This document shows, piece by piece, positions 8,577-17,095 of a DNA stretch of 64,000 bases. The DNA lies in the NCBI RefSeq assembly GCF_025751575.1, contig NZ_JAOWLA010000011.1, positions 84,491-148,490 on the forward strand. Reading direction: 5' to 3'. This stretch comes from Albidovulum sediminicola (GTDB lineage Bacteria; Pseudomonadota; Alphaproteobacteria; Rhodobacterales; Rhodobacteraceae). Made by a program: the position numbers and the translations under genes. Below the pieces are notes generated by a model. That model did not search any database, was not told the origin of the DNA, and saw only the letters and a program-made list of their open reading frames with translations. Within the stretch, counting starts at the first letter, position 1. Each line of letters opens with the position of its first letter.

Positions 8577-10013
8577 ATGCTTCACCCTGTTGTCATGCTC
8601 AATCCCGCCGACGACGCCTTTGCCCAAGCCCTGTCCGCCGTCCTTCCCGAAGGCACGGTCACGCGCGCACCGGACCACTATCTTGAGGAGCCCCGGCGCA
8701 AGGCCGCAACACCCGCCGCCCTGCTCGCCCGCCCCCGGTCGATAGATGAGGTCGCCCGGATCGTCCGGACCTGCACCGAGGCGCGGGTGGGTATTGTCCC
8801 CTGGGGCGGCGGCACCGGCCTGGTTCAGGGGCAGGTCAAGCCCGAGGGCCCGGCGCCACTGATCCTGTCGCTGGAACGCATGGCCCGCGTCCGCGCCCTC
8901 CACGCCGAGGAAAACGTGATCGTCGTCGAAGCCGGTGCGACCCTGGCCGAGGTTCGCACGGCGGCGGAGGCGGCTGGCCGGCTCTTTCCGCTTTCGCTTG
9001 CCTCGGAAGGCACCGCGCGCATCGGCGGCAACCTGTCCACCAACGCCGGCGGGGTCAACGTCCTGCGCTACGGCAACGCCCGTGACCTATGCTTGGGGCT
9101 GGAGGCAGTGTTGCCCGACGGTTCGGTCCTGAACGGTCTGACGCGCCTGCGCAAGGACAACACGGGTTACGCGCTGAAGGACCTGCTCATCGGCGCAGAA
9201 GGGACGCTGGGCATCATCACCGCCGCCGCGCTCAAGCTCTTCCCGCGCCCAGCCGGGGTGGGCACGGCCTTCTTTACCGTCACCGGCCCCGGCGCGGCGC
9301 TGGCGCTTCTGGCCCGCGCCCAGGCGCTCACCTTCGGCGGCGTCACCAGTTTCGAGCTGATCCACCGCCAGGGCCTGCTCTTCCTCGACGAGTGCCTTCC
9401 CGACCTGCGCCAGCCCTTCGCCGACCGCCCGGAGTGGAGCGTGCTGGCCGAAATCGGCCTTCCCGAAGGGCCCGCCCCCGAAGACATCCTTGCGACCCTT
9501 TTCGAGGCGTCGCTTTCGGACGGCCTCGTGACCGACGGCGTCATCGCGGCCTCGCTGACGCAGCGGCAAGCCTTCTGGACGCTGCGGGAATCGCTGCCGG
9601 AGGCCAACCGGCGGATCGGGGCGGTGTCGTCGCACGACATCTCCCTGCCCCTGTCCGAGATCGAGGGTTTCGTGGCGGAGGCCCCGGCCCGCATTGCGGC
9701 AATCGCCGATCTGCGCATCAACTGCTTCGGCCATCTGGGCGACGGCAACCTGCATTACAACGTCTTCCCGCCCAAGGGCGGCGAGGCGCGCGCGTTCAGG
9801 CACCTTGCCCCCGCGGTCATGGACTGTGTTCACGCGATGGTCGCCGCCCGCGGCGGATCGATCAGCGCCGAACACGGGATCGGACGGTTGAAGGTCGCCG
9901 ACCTCGAACGCTACGGCGACCCCACGAAGCTTGCGGCCATGCGCGCGATCAAGGCGGCGCTCGACCCGCTGGGCATCATGAATCCCGGCGCCGTGCTGCG
10001 GCAGGCGGATTAA
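8577..10013 (+). CDS. FAD-binding oxidase of the GlcD/D-lactate dehydrogenase type
   Basis: The 478-residue product has an N-terminal PCMH-type FAD domain, with GTARIGGNLSTNAGG and GAEGTLGIITAA as FAD-binding signatures. The C-terminal FAD-oxidase domain carries NCFGHLGDGNLHYNV and AEHGIGRLKV. Such enzymes oxidise D-2-hydroxy acids (D-lactate, D-2-hydroxyglutarate or glycolate). Which substrate applies cannot be decided here. The chosen ATG at 8577 gives MLHPVVMLNPADDAF; ATG at 8595 is an alternative that loses only six residues. The open frame extends further upstream, but that part lies over the acetyltransferase in another frame and is not conserved-looking. It is convergent with apt. Confidence 0.88.
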   Translation: MLHPVVMLNPADDAFAQALSAVLPEGTVTRAPDHYLEEPRRKAATPAALLARPRSIDEVARIVRTCTEARVGIVPWGGGTGLVQGQVKPEGPAPLILSLERMARVRALHAEENVIVVEAGATLAEVRTAAEAAGRLFPLSLASEGTARIGGNLSTNAGGVNVLRYGNARDLCLGLEAVLPDGSVLNGLTRLRKDNTGYALKDLLIGAEGTLGIITAAALKLFPRPAGVGTAFFTVTGPGAALALLARAQALTFGGVTSFELIHRQGLLFLDECLPDLRQPFADRPEWSVLAEIGLPEGPAPEDILATLFEASLSDGLVTDGVIAASLTQRQAFWTLRESLPEANRRIGAVSSHDISLPLSEIEGFVAEAPARIAAIADLRINCFGHLGDGNLHYNVFPPKGGEARAFRHLAPAVMDCVHAMVAARGGSISAEHGIGRLKVADLERYGDPTKLAAMRAIKAALDPLGIMNPGAVLRQAD

Positions 10014-10039
10014 CCCCGCCGGCTGGAGAACCGGCGGGG
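10014..10039. terminator. GC-rich hairpin between convergent genes
   Basis: CCCCGCCGG (10014-10022) pairs with CCGGCGGGG (10031-10039) directly after the stop of the FAD oxidase, followed by a second short CGGGG-AAA-CCCCG hairpin. There is no clear T run, so this is a weak or Rho-assisted terminator. The remaining bases to 10158 hold no gene I can support. Confidence 0.45.
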
Positions 10040-10158
10040 TCCGCGGGGAAACCCCGCCTGCAAGGAGCGAAAGGCCGGCATCGAACCGGCCGCCGCGATC
10101 CTTGCGCGCATTTCCCCAACAAGCCCTTAACGCGGCCAAAAAAATCGACCCTGCGGCC

Positions 10159-10692
10159 TCAGGCGCCCTCGAACTCGCACAGGACATGGACGTTCATGCC
10201 CAGCTTCTCAAGAAGCGCCCTCCCGCCCAGCTCGGGCAGATCGACGACGAAGGCGCAACCGATGACCTCGGCGCCCAGCCGTTCGCAAAGCTTGATCCCG
10301 GCCTCGCAGGTCCCGCCGGTGGCCAGAAGGTCGTCAACGATCAGAACCCTTTCGCCCGCCATCAGGGCATCCTCGTGGATCTCCATGATCGCCTCGCCGT
10401 ATTCGAGCTTGTAGGCCTGGCTGACCGTCTGGCCCGGCAGCTTGCCCTTCTTGCGGATCGGCACGAAGCCCCTTGTCAGCTGATGCGCGATGGCCCCGCC
10501 GAGGATGAAGCCCCGCGCCTCAAGCCCCACGACCTTGTCGATCCGCTCGCCCGCGTAGGGGTGCAGAAGCTGGTCGATCGCCATGCGGAACCCGCGCGCG
10601 TCGGCAAAAAGCGTGGTCACATCGCGGAACATGATCCCCTCGTGCGGGAAGTCGGCGATGGTGCGGATATAGTCCTTGACGGTCTGCTTCAT
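10159..10692 (-). CDS. apt: Adenine phosphoribosyltransferase
   Basis: Apt converts adenine and PRPP to AMP in purine salvage. The 177-residue product starts [19 protein letters not shown] and has the family segments [11 protein letters not shown] and RKKGKLPG. The PRPP-binding motif [14 protein letters not shown] lies at about residues 116-129. The start at 10692 follows a GGAGG-type site (CCGGAGGCC on the minus strand). It lies on the same strand downstream of mtnP, whose reaction releases adenine, but a broken membrane-protein gene lies between them. Confidence 0.97.
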   Translation of the reverse strand: MKQTVKDYIRTIADFPHEGIMFRDVTTLFADARGFRMAIDQLLHPYAGERIDKVVGLEARGFILGGAIAHQLTRGFVPIRKKGKLPGQTVSQAYKLEYGEAIMEIHEDALMAGERVLIVDDLLATGGTCEAGIKLCERLGAEVIGCAFVVDLPELGGRALLEKLGMNVHVLCEFEGA

Positions 10693-10760
10693 GGGGCCTC
10701 CGGAGGGTCGCGCGCCGCTTCTGGTAGCACGGGTCGCGGCGCCCGCGAAGGGGCCGATCG

Positions 10761-12175
10761 CTAGTCCCGCCGGATGATCCCGGTGATCGCCGCCGCGCCG
10801 AGCGCCGTGACAATCCACCCGGCCGAGGAGAGAACCCATCGCGCCCACCAGAGGACACGCCCCCAAGCGCCGCGATTGGTGGAGGGCGCCCATGCCGTCG
10901 TCTGCCCAAGCGTCAGGATCGGGACGACCACATCGAAGCCGTAGGCATAGCGGTTGAACGTCTCCCAATCCTGACCCGGCGCGCCGCCGGCGGACTAGGT
11001 CACCGCGGGGTTCACGACCGCCGGATCGTCTGCCAGCCCCATCCATCCATCCGAGACGAGCATCACATCGGAGTTGGGGGCAAAGCTGCCCTCGTTCCAC
11101 GCCCGGCTGGCAATAAAGGTTGCGAGCAGAAGCAGCAGGGTCAGCACCACAAGGCTTCGCCCCGGCGCGCGGCCGTAGCCCACCGTGAATCGCAGCAGGA
11201 TATCCCAGAACCACAGCACCCCATTGCGCAGGTCTGCCCAGACACTTGTGAAGGCAGCGCCCACCGAGCCGTCCGGGGTAATTCGGCCACGCGCCCTGGC
11301 ATCCTGACGCATCAACTGCTCCTGCCGCATACCTACAACCCGCGCCGCGCGCTCATGGCCCATTTCACGGTAGACCTTGGCAAGTTGGGCGTAGGGTTGG
11401 GGCAGAAACTCACCTTCCCAATGATCGCCCTTGGAGAGCCATTCGAGGTGCTTGGCGACATCGGTGAAGCCTGCAATCTTGTCGTAGATGAAGCCGTCGA
11501 GGATTAGCCGACCCGGATCTGGCCAACTTTCTGAGTCATCAACGAGGTCGTCGACACGAGCACTCTCCAATCTAATTAACCCTAACGAAACCTTCACCTC
11601 TCGCCAGAAGAAGCCCTGTTCGACCCGCAGCCTTTCTGCGCTCAGCGCATCCCCTTCAGCGTTCTCGAAATCCCCCCCTCGCAACTAAGCTGCCCACCGA
11701 TCTTCGCGCGGGCAAGGCTCACCTCACCTGTGGAATGAAAGCCCTTGCGTAGACGGACCGAGCCCGTGATCTCGGCACCTTCGATATTCAGACCGGATAG
11801 CTTGCTTCCCTGAAGGTTGAGCATCTGAAACCGGGCCTGAGGTGCCGTGAGTTCCTTTTCAAAGGCGCAGTTTACAAACCCTCTCAGGCCGACCGCCGTC
11901 GTGGAGCGCAGGTCCAGCCTATCGCGGACATAGGCACCGCTTAGCATTACCCCGCTTTCATCCACCCGGCAATCATCGCTGCCGCCCAGGATCAGGAAGC
12001 GCAGCAAGTCCGCGCGGATGGTGCGGTCGGGGTCCGGGCCCTCTGGCCGTTTTCCGTCACCAAGGGTGCAAGGCACGCCCCGCCGGCAGCACTCGATCAG
12101 GTCGCGTTCGGGATCGGTCAGGGCCTCGTCGCCCTTCAGCGCCTTCCATTCCTTCAATGTGCTGTAGCGCGTCAA
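10761..12175 (-). pseudogene. Disrupted hypothetical membrane protein (frameshift plus in-frame TAG)
   Basis: Three collinear pieces make up one probable ancestral protein of about 470 residues. The first begins at a TTG (12175) after a well-placed GGAGG and ends in a wrong frame after GGQLSCEGG. The second resumes in the adjacent frame at GGDFENAEGDALSAERL. The junction is a run of seven G on the minus strand (11672-11678); eight would restore the frame. The second piece stops at a TAG (10995-10997), yet the same frame continues for 77 more residues with another membrane helix ([19 protein letters not shown]) to a stop at 10761. The N-terminal part looks like a repeat-rich beta-helical domain (RDRLDLRSTTAV, AEITGSVRLRKGF); the C-terminal part has about three membrane segments. 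Function is unknown. Sequencing error is possible for either lesion. Confidence 0.75.
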
Positions 12176-12235
12176 GAATGCCTCCGTCAAATGCCGGAAT
12201 CTTGGCCGAAGGCGGGCGGTCGCGCAAGCCGGGCG

Positions 12236-13114
12236 TCAGGCGCCCAGCACACGCCCCGCCACGGCGTCGAGCCGGGCCACCAGGGCCGCGTCGCGCTTGT
12301 TCGGTGCGGTCATGATCGCGTGCTCCAGCGCCCGGTCGCAGCCGCAGGGGCAGGCCGCGGGGCGGTCGCCGAGATGCGCGGGCAGGCGGGCGACCAGGGT
12401 GCGGGCGTTGGCAGAGTTCTGCGTCAGCGTGCGGATCACGGCGGCCACATCGACCGCGTCATGGCCGGGGTGCCAGCAGTCGTAGTCGGTGACCATCGCG
12501 ACCGAGGCATAGCAAAGCTCCGCCTCGCGGGCGAGCTTGGCCTCGGGCATGCCGGTCATGCCGATCACGTCGGCGCCCCAGACCTCCCGGTACAGGCGGC
12601 TTTCGGCGAGGGTGGAGAACTGCGGCCCCTCCATCGCCAGGTAGGTGCCGCCCCGGTGGACCCGGACACCGGCGGCGGTGCCCGCCTGTGCCGCGGCCTC
12701 CGAGAGCCGTGCGCAGGTCGGGTGGGAAAAGGCCACATGCGCCACGCAGCCGGTGCCGAAGAAGGACTTCGCCCGCGCGAAGGTGCGGTCGATATACTGG
12801 TCCACGACCACGAAGTCCCCCGGCGCCATCTCCTCCCGGAACGACCCGCAGGCGGAAACGGCGAGGACATCGGTCACGCCAAGGCGTTTGAGCGCATCGA
12901 TGTTGGCCCGGAACGGAACCTCGGAGGGGGCATGGACATGGCCGCGCCCGTGACGCGGCAGGAAGGCCATGGCGATCCCGTCCAGGAGGCCCGTCAGGAT
13001 CGCGTCCGAAGGCGCCCCCCAGGGCGTGTCGACGTGCCGCCATTCGGCATCGGCCAGCCCCTCGATCTGATAGACGCCCGAGCCGCCGATGACCCCGATC
13101 ATGGGTTGCGCCAT
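12236..13114 (-). CDS. mtnP: S-methyl-5'-thioadenosine phosphorylase
   Basis: MtnP cleaves methylthioadenosine, a by-product of polyamine synthesis and other S-adenosylmethionine reactions, to adenine and methylthioribose-1-phosphate. The 292-residue product has the N-terminal phosphate loop GVIGGSGVY (7-15). It also has RHGRGHVHAPSEVPFRANI, TYLAMEGPQFST and GMTGMPEAKLARE, all typical of the MTAP subgroup of purine nucleoside phosphorylases. ATG at 13114 is preferred because AAGGAGG lies just upstream; a longer in-frame start at 13153 lacks such a site. The released adenine can be reused by the Apt encoded downstream. Confidence 0.96.
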   Translation of the reverse strand: MAQPMIGVIGGSGVYQIEGLADAEWRHVDTPWGAPSDAILTGLLDGIAMAFLPRHGRGHVHAPSEVPFRANIDALKRLGVTDVLAVSACGSFREEMAPGDFVVVDQYIDRTFARAKSFFGTGCVAHVAFSHPTCARLSEAAAQAGTAAGVRVHRGGTYLAMEGPQFSTLAESRLYREVWGADVIGMTGMPEAKLAREAELCYASVAMVTDYDCWHPGHDAVDVAAVIRTLTQNSANARTLVARLPAHLGDRPAACPCGCDRALEHAIMTAPNKRDAALVARLDAVAGRVLGA

Positions 13115-13285
13115 CCGTTCCCTCCTTGGTTGCGGCGACCACGCTAAGCGCATCTGATAGGAGACAAAAGGAGGAAATCCGGTCCGGTTTGCGAAGAAAT
13201 CGGGTCATCTTATGCGCACCGTCATGCAAGGATAACCGTGCGGCGGGGTAGGCTTAGGACGCGTTTGGACGGCAGCGGGGTGGTC

Positions 13286-13984
13286 ATGGTGGCGGTTGGC
13301 GGGCGAAATTGGGCAGGGGCTTGGCTCTTGCTGGGTCTGGTGGCTTTGTGCCCGCGTGGAGCCTCAGCGGCGGAGTTGACCTGCGCCGACCCGGGGCTCA
13401 GCGCCAGCGCGCGCAGCGCGGCGCTGGCCGCCGAGGCCTGCGCGGCCGGCACCGAAGCGAAACGGGCGTTGGCGGCCTGTGGGCTGGCCCAGACGCAGCC
13501 GATCCGCATCGCGGTGGTCGAACAGGCCATGCACCCAAGCTTCGGCGCCTGCCTCGCGATTTACGATGTTCGGGCGGGTTGCCTGGAAATCACCGAACCC
13601 GACCGGATCGCACCGATGCTGGCGGGCAAGGACGCCCGCGCCGATCTGCCCGCCGAAGAGGTCTTCGACGCGCTGATCGCGCATGAGCTGGCCCATGCGC
13701 TGGTCGCGCAATCCGCCCCGGAGATCAGGGTCGGCCCCGCCGAGCAGGAGTTCATCGCGAATGTCTTCGAGATGATGGCGCTCCCGCCCCGATCGCGTGA
13801 ACTTATGCTGAGCGCGCATCCGGTCGATCCCCCGGGTTCGCTCAGCGTGGTTCATGCCAGCGTTTACGTCCTTGCGCCGCGCGCCTTCGCTAACAACGCC
13901 TGGCGTGTCTTTGAGGCCGAGGGCAATGGCTGTGCGCTGGTCCAAAGGATCATCGCCGGGGAGTACCGCTTCCCGGCGCGCTAA
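13286..13984 (+). CDS. Secreted HELAH-motif protein of unknown function
   Basis: The 232-residue product starts at ATG 13286 with a signal peptide (MVAVGGRNWAGAWLLLGLV) and probable cleavage near ASAAEL. The mature part has paired cysteines (33, 52, 65, 89, 99) suggesting a periplasmic fold. HELAHALVAQ at 133-142 has the HExxH zinc-peptidase pattern, with E154 in EQEFIANVFEMM as a possible third ligand. It resembles uncharacterised Rhodobacteraceae proteins (the DUF6639 type from memory). A zinc peptidase activity is inferred from the motif only. An in-frame upstream ATG at 13238 would add 16 residues ahead of the signal peptide and is less likely. Confidence 0.75.
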   Translation: MVAVGGRNWAGAWLLLGLVALCPRGASAAELTCADPGLSASARSAALAAEACAAGTEAKRALAACGLAQTQPIRIAVVEQAMHPSFGACLAIYDVRAGCLEITEPDRIAPMLAGKDARADLPAEEVFDALIAHELAHALVAQSAPEIRVGPAEQEFIANVFEMMALPPRSRELMLSAHPVDPPGSLSVVHASVYVLAPRAFANNAWRVFEAEGNGCALVQRIIAGEYRFPAR

Positions 13985-14057
13985 GCACCAGGCTTGATCC
14001 CCCGTGGCCTTTAACGGATGATCCGCGCGAAAGCATTTTGTCCGGACGAGTGATTTG

Positions 14058-14567
14058 ATGAGCGACCGCGTGGCGATTTTTGTGGACGGCGAAAACCTGA
14101 GCGCCAGTCATGCGGCAGCAATTCTCGACCTCGGCGCCTAGGTCGGCTCCGCAGATGTCGTCCGGGTCTACATGAATGCCGCGTGCAATTCCGATTGGCA
14201 TGGCGCCGCGGGATTCCGGCTGATCCACGCGGGGACCGGCAAGAACGCAGCCGATCTGCTCCTGTGCATCGACGCGATGGAGCTTGCGATGGGTCAGAGC
14301 TTTTCCGACGTGGTGATCGCCAGCTCAGACGGGGATTTCGCGCATCTGGCGGTGCAGCTGCGCGAAAGGGGTCTACGGGTGATCGGCGTGGGGGAAGCCA
14401 AGGCCCCGCCGCTTTTTCGGGCCGCCTGCACGCGGTTCGAGGTGGTCAGCGGCAAGGCACCCGAGCGGACCTGGCGCGCCTATCTCGCCGCGCGGCCTTC
14501 GCTTTACGAACTCGATCCCCGGGGTCCGGAAGCCAAGGTGCGCTTCCTCCCGGCCGGATTCGCCTGA
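14058..14567 (+). pseudogene. NYN-domain (LabA-like) protein with an in-frame TAG at codon 28
   Basis: From the ATG at 14058 the frame reads MSDRVAIFVDGENLSASHAA, the usual opening of NYN/LabA-type putative RNases. It then meets TAG at 14139-14141 and continues in the same frame as VGSADVVRVYMNAA to a stop at 14567. The conserved acidic positions remain: D10 and E12 in VDGEN, D in KNAADLLLCIDAME, and the SSDGDF motif. Apart from the stop the full length is about 169 residues, with no other lesion. The gene may be a recent nonsense mutant, a readthrough case or a base-call error. An internal ATG at 14172 would make only the C-terminal 131 residues and would lose the first aspartate. Confidence 0.72.
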
Positions 14568-14574
14568 GCCAGGC

Positions 14575-14994
14575 TCACGCCGAGGTGTCGATCACCTCGA
14601 AATCGTGGCTCATCTGGGCCGTCTTGGCCATCATCGCGGAGGCGGAGCAGTATTTTTCCACGGAAAGGTTGATCGCCCGCTCGACCTTGCGGGGGTCGAT
14701 GGCGCGGCCCTTGACGACGAAATGCATGTGGATGCGGGTAAAGACCTTGGGTTCGGTCTCGGCACGGTCGGCGTCGAGTTCCACCGCCACGTCCTCGACC
14801 CGCTCCCGCCCCTTTTCGAGGATCGAGACCACGTCATAGGCCGCGCAGCCGCCGGTACCGATCAGGACAAGCTCCATCGGGCTCGGGCCGGGCTTCGGGC
14901 CCTCGTTGTGGCCCGTGCCGAAGGCGATCTTGTGGCCGGTGGTGGCCTCGCCGACGAAGGTGCGGGCCTCGGCCCATTTGACGCGCGCTTTCAT
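14575..14994 (-). CDS. OsmC family protein (YhfA-like)
   Basis: OsmC/Ohr proteins are small thiol-dependent peroxidases that detoxify organic hydroperoxides; the YhfA branch is less well defined. The 139-residue product has the two reactive cysteines of the family, C50 in IGTGGCAAYDVV and C116 in VEKYCSASAMM. The first residues form the usual beta-strand region (MKARVKWAEARTFVGEA). It converges with the NYN gene; the two stops are 8 bases apart. Confidence 0.92.
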   Translation of the reverse strand: MKARVKWAEARTFVGEATTGHKIAFGTGHNEGPKPGPSPMELVLIGTGGCAAYDVVSILEKGRERVEDVAVELDADRAETEPKVFTRIHMHFVVKGRAIDPRKVERAINLSVEKYCSASAMMAKTAQMSHDFEVIDTSA

Positions 14995-15056
14995 GTCTCT
15001 CTCCGGGTTCGGGATCGGGCGGGACTATAGGGTCAGCCCCGGCGCGCGCAAGGGCC

Positions 15057-15641
15057 TCATGTCTGGCCGGGGCGCAGCATCTCGAAGACCTCGGTCACGA
15101 CCGAATAGTCGCGATAGCCAAGCCGGGCCAGCGGCTGGAATCGGGTCACGTCGAAGCGGCCATCCACCAGGCAATCGTCGCGCAGGTGAATGCCCGTGAC
15201 CTCCCCGATCGTCAGCGCGTTCGCCTTGCCCAAGAGCGGCACGACCTGCACCACGCGGCATTCGAGCGTCGCGGGCGCACGGGCAACGCGGGGACAGTCG
15301 ATGGTCGCGCACTCGGCCCGCTCGATCCCGGCCAGGGCGAATTCGTCCGTCTCGGCCGAATAGGCGCCGGAGGTCGCGTTCATCTGCTCCCGCATCGCGT
15401 ATTCGACGATGTTGACCGCGAAAACGCCGGTTTCCTCGACGTTGCGCAGCGTGTCCTTGGCCTCGGTCGAGGCAAAGACCACCTGCGGCGGGGTATAGGC
15501 GACGCCGTTGAAAAAGGAATAGGGGGCGATGTTGTCGCCCAGGCTGCCCCGGGTCGAGATCCACCCGATCGGGCGCGGCGTGATGATCGCGTTGAACGGG
15601 TTGTGGGGCAGGCCGTGGCCATTCTCGGGCCGATAGAACAT
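15057..15641 (-). CDS. Flavin reductase family protein (flavoredoxin-like)
   Basis: The 194-residue product is a FMN-binding split-barrel protein. It has the typical opening NPFNAIITPRPIGWISTR, then NIAPYSFFNGVAYTPPQVVF and the DTLRNVEETGVFAVNIV helix. Members reduce free flavin or serve as flavoredoxins, and the partner is unknown. ATG at 15641 (MFYRPENGHG) is chosen over a longer in-frame start at 15683, because the longer version would overlap the divergent acetyltransferase gene and has no better ribosome site. Confidence 0.88.
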   Translation of the reverse strand: MFYRPENGHGLPHNPFNAIITPRPIGWISTRGSLGDNIAPYSFFNGVAYTPPQVVFASTEAKDTLRNVEETGVFAVNIVEYAMREQMNATSGAYSAETDEFALAGIERAECATIDCPRVARAPATLECRVVQVVPLLGKANALTIGEVTGIHLRDDCLVDGRFDVTRFQPLARLGYRDYSVVTEVFEMLRPGQT

Positions 15642-15681
15642 CCGCCAGTCTCCTTCGCAGGTTTGCCCCTGACCTAGGGCC

Positions 15682-16218
15682 ATGCTACGCGCGATTCCAG
15701 AAGATTCGTCGAAAAAGGTCAGGGCCCGCGTGTACAGGCTAGAGGAAGAGAAAGAGGCCGACTGGTGGGAGGTGGAGGCGCTTTACGACCTGTGCTTCGC
15801 GCCGGGGCGCACGGCGCTGTCCTCCTACCGGCTCCGCGACGGGGTGGACCGGGTCAAGAACCTTTGCCACGTCCTGCGCGATCATGACGGGGTTCTGGCC
15901 GCCGTGATACGCTATTGGCCCGTCACGGTCGGGGGCCAGCGCGTGCTGCTGCTGGGGCCCGTCGCCGTGCACCCGACCCGCCAGGGCGAGGGGCTGGGCG
16001 GCCTTCTGATCAACGAAAGCCTGGCCGAGGCGCGGCGGCTTGGGTGGGAACGGGTGCTCTTGGTGGGCGACGCACCCTACTATAAGCGCTTCGGCTTCGA
16101 AAAACTGTCCGGGGTGGAAATGCCGCCCCCCACCAACCCCGACCGGGTTCTGGGGCTTGAGCTGCAACCGGGCGCCTGGGACGGCGTCAGCGGCAGGGTT
16201 GAGAAATTCAACGGGTAG
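15682..16218 (+). CDS. GNAT family N-acetyltransferase (YhbS-like)
   Basis: The 178-residue product carries the acetyl-CoA pyrophosphate loop in LGPVAVHPTRQGEGLGGLLI. It also has the VGDAPYYKRFGFEK motif typical of YhbS-type acetyltransferases. The substrate is not known. It is divergent from the flavin reductase gene, with only 40 bases between the two starts, so the promoters overlap. The basic stretch at the N-terminus (residues 9-20) is probably an unstructured lead-in. Confidence 0.87.
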   Translation: MLRAIPEDSSKKVRARVYRLEEEKEADWWEVEALYDLCFAPGRTALSSYRLRDGVDRVKNLCHVLRDHDGVLAAVIRYWPVTVGGQRVLLLGPVAVHPTRQGEGLGGLLINESLAEARRLGWERVLLVGDAPYYKRFGFEKLSGVEMPPPTNPDRVLGLELQPGAWDGVSGRVEKFNG

Positions 16219-16305
16219 AGTTGGGCCGTTTTCCCCCTCCGGTACAATTGAACCCGGTGCATGAACCCCCAAATCTGAAGCGAACCCAATTGCGGGAGGT
16301 TTGAG

Positions 16306-17079
16306 ATGACCGACGACCTGCCCCAGCCGCGCCCTGACCTTCCAGCCGCGGCAGAGACGGAGATCGCGGCGCTCGTGAATCGCGCCGCGAAAGCGCATGG
16401 CCCGGTGATCAAGGCGCTGAACGCGGTCGGCGGATCGCTGGAATCGCGCAGCGGCGCGCTGCCGGACCGGATTCGCGGCGTTCTCGACGCGGGCATTTCG
16501 GGCCTGCTGGAAGGGGCCTACCGCACCGCCGGCGCGGTCGGATCGATGCCGAAGTTACCACCCGCACGCGACTGGACGCACCGGGCCGCCGCCGCGGCTG
16601 GCGGGGCGATGGGCGGGCTTGGCGGGATTGGTACCGCGCTGGTCGAACTGCCCGCCACGATCACGCTCATCTTCGGCGCCATGCAGCGCGCGGCAGCGCA
16701 GGAGGGCTTCGACCCGGCGTCGGAGGAGGTGCGGCTGCTCTGCCTCGACATCTTCGGCGCCGGGGGGCCGGGGCGGGCGGACGACGGCGTGAACACCGCC
16801 TTCCTGGGCACGCGGCTCAGCGTCAACGGGGTCACGCTTCAGGCGCTGATCCAGCGGGTCGCGCCCGGCGTTGCGGCGGTTCTCGGGCGCAAGCTCGCGG
16901 GACAGGCGGTTCCGGTCCTGGGCGCGGCCGCGGGTGCCGGGATCAACTACGCCTACATGAGCTATTACGAGGAAATGGCCCGCGTCCGCTTCGCGCTCAA
17001 GCGCCTCGCCGAGGCCCATGGGGAAGAGGTGGTGCTGGCCGCCTGGCGCGAGCGCGCGCTGCCACTTGCCCAACGCTAA
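16306..17079 (+). CDS. EcsC family protein
   Basis: The 257-residue product contains the EcsC family core: glycine- and alanine-rich membrane-active segments (AAAGGAMGGLGGIGTALVELPATITLIF is one such stretch, about residues 97-124), DIFGAGGPGRADDGVNTAF, and a late GAAAGAGINYAYMSYYEEMARVRF segment. EcsC of Bacillus is encoded with an ABC transporter, but the biochemical role of the family is unclear. A GGGAGG site precedes the ATG. It is convergent with ptsP, with 16 bases between the stops. Confidence 0.85.
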   Translation: MTDDLPQPRPDLPAAAETEIAALVNRAAKAHGPVIKALNAVGGSLESRSGALPDRIRGVLDAGISGLLEGAYRTAGAVGSMPKLPPARDWTHRAAAAAGGAMGGLGGIGTALVELPATITLIFGAMQRAAAQEGFDPASEEVRLLCLDIFGAGGPGRADDGVNTAFLGTRLSVNGVTLQALIQRVAPGVAAVLGRKLAGQAVPVLGAAAGAGINYAYMSYYEEMARVRFALKRLAEAHGEEVVLAAWRERALPLAQR

Positions 17080-17095
17080 GGCGCGCGGCGCCCGC

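Noticed and set aside
10065..10110. tRNA-like segment on the minus strand (GCCGG-TTCGATG-CCGGC like a T arm)
   Set aside because: The T-arm-like stem is present, but no matching acceptor 5' strand, D arm or anticodon stem is found within tRNA length, so it is not called as a tRNA.
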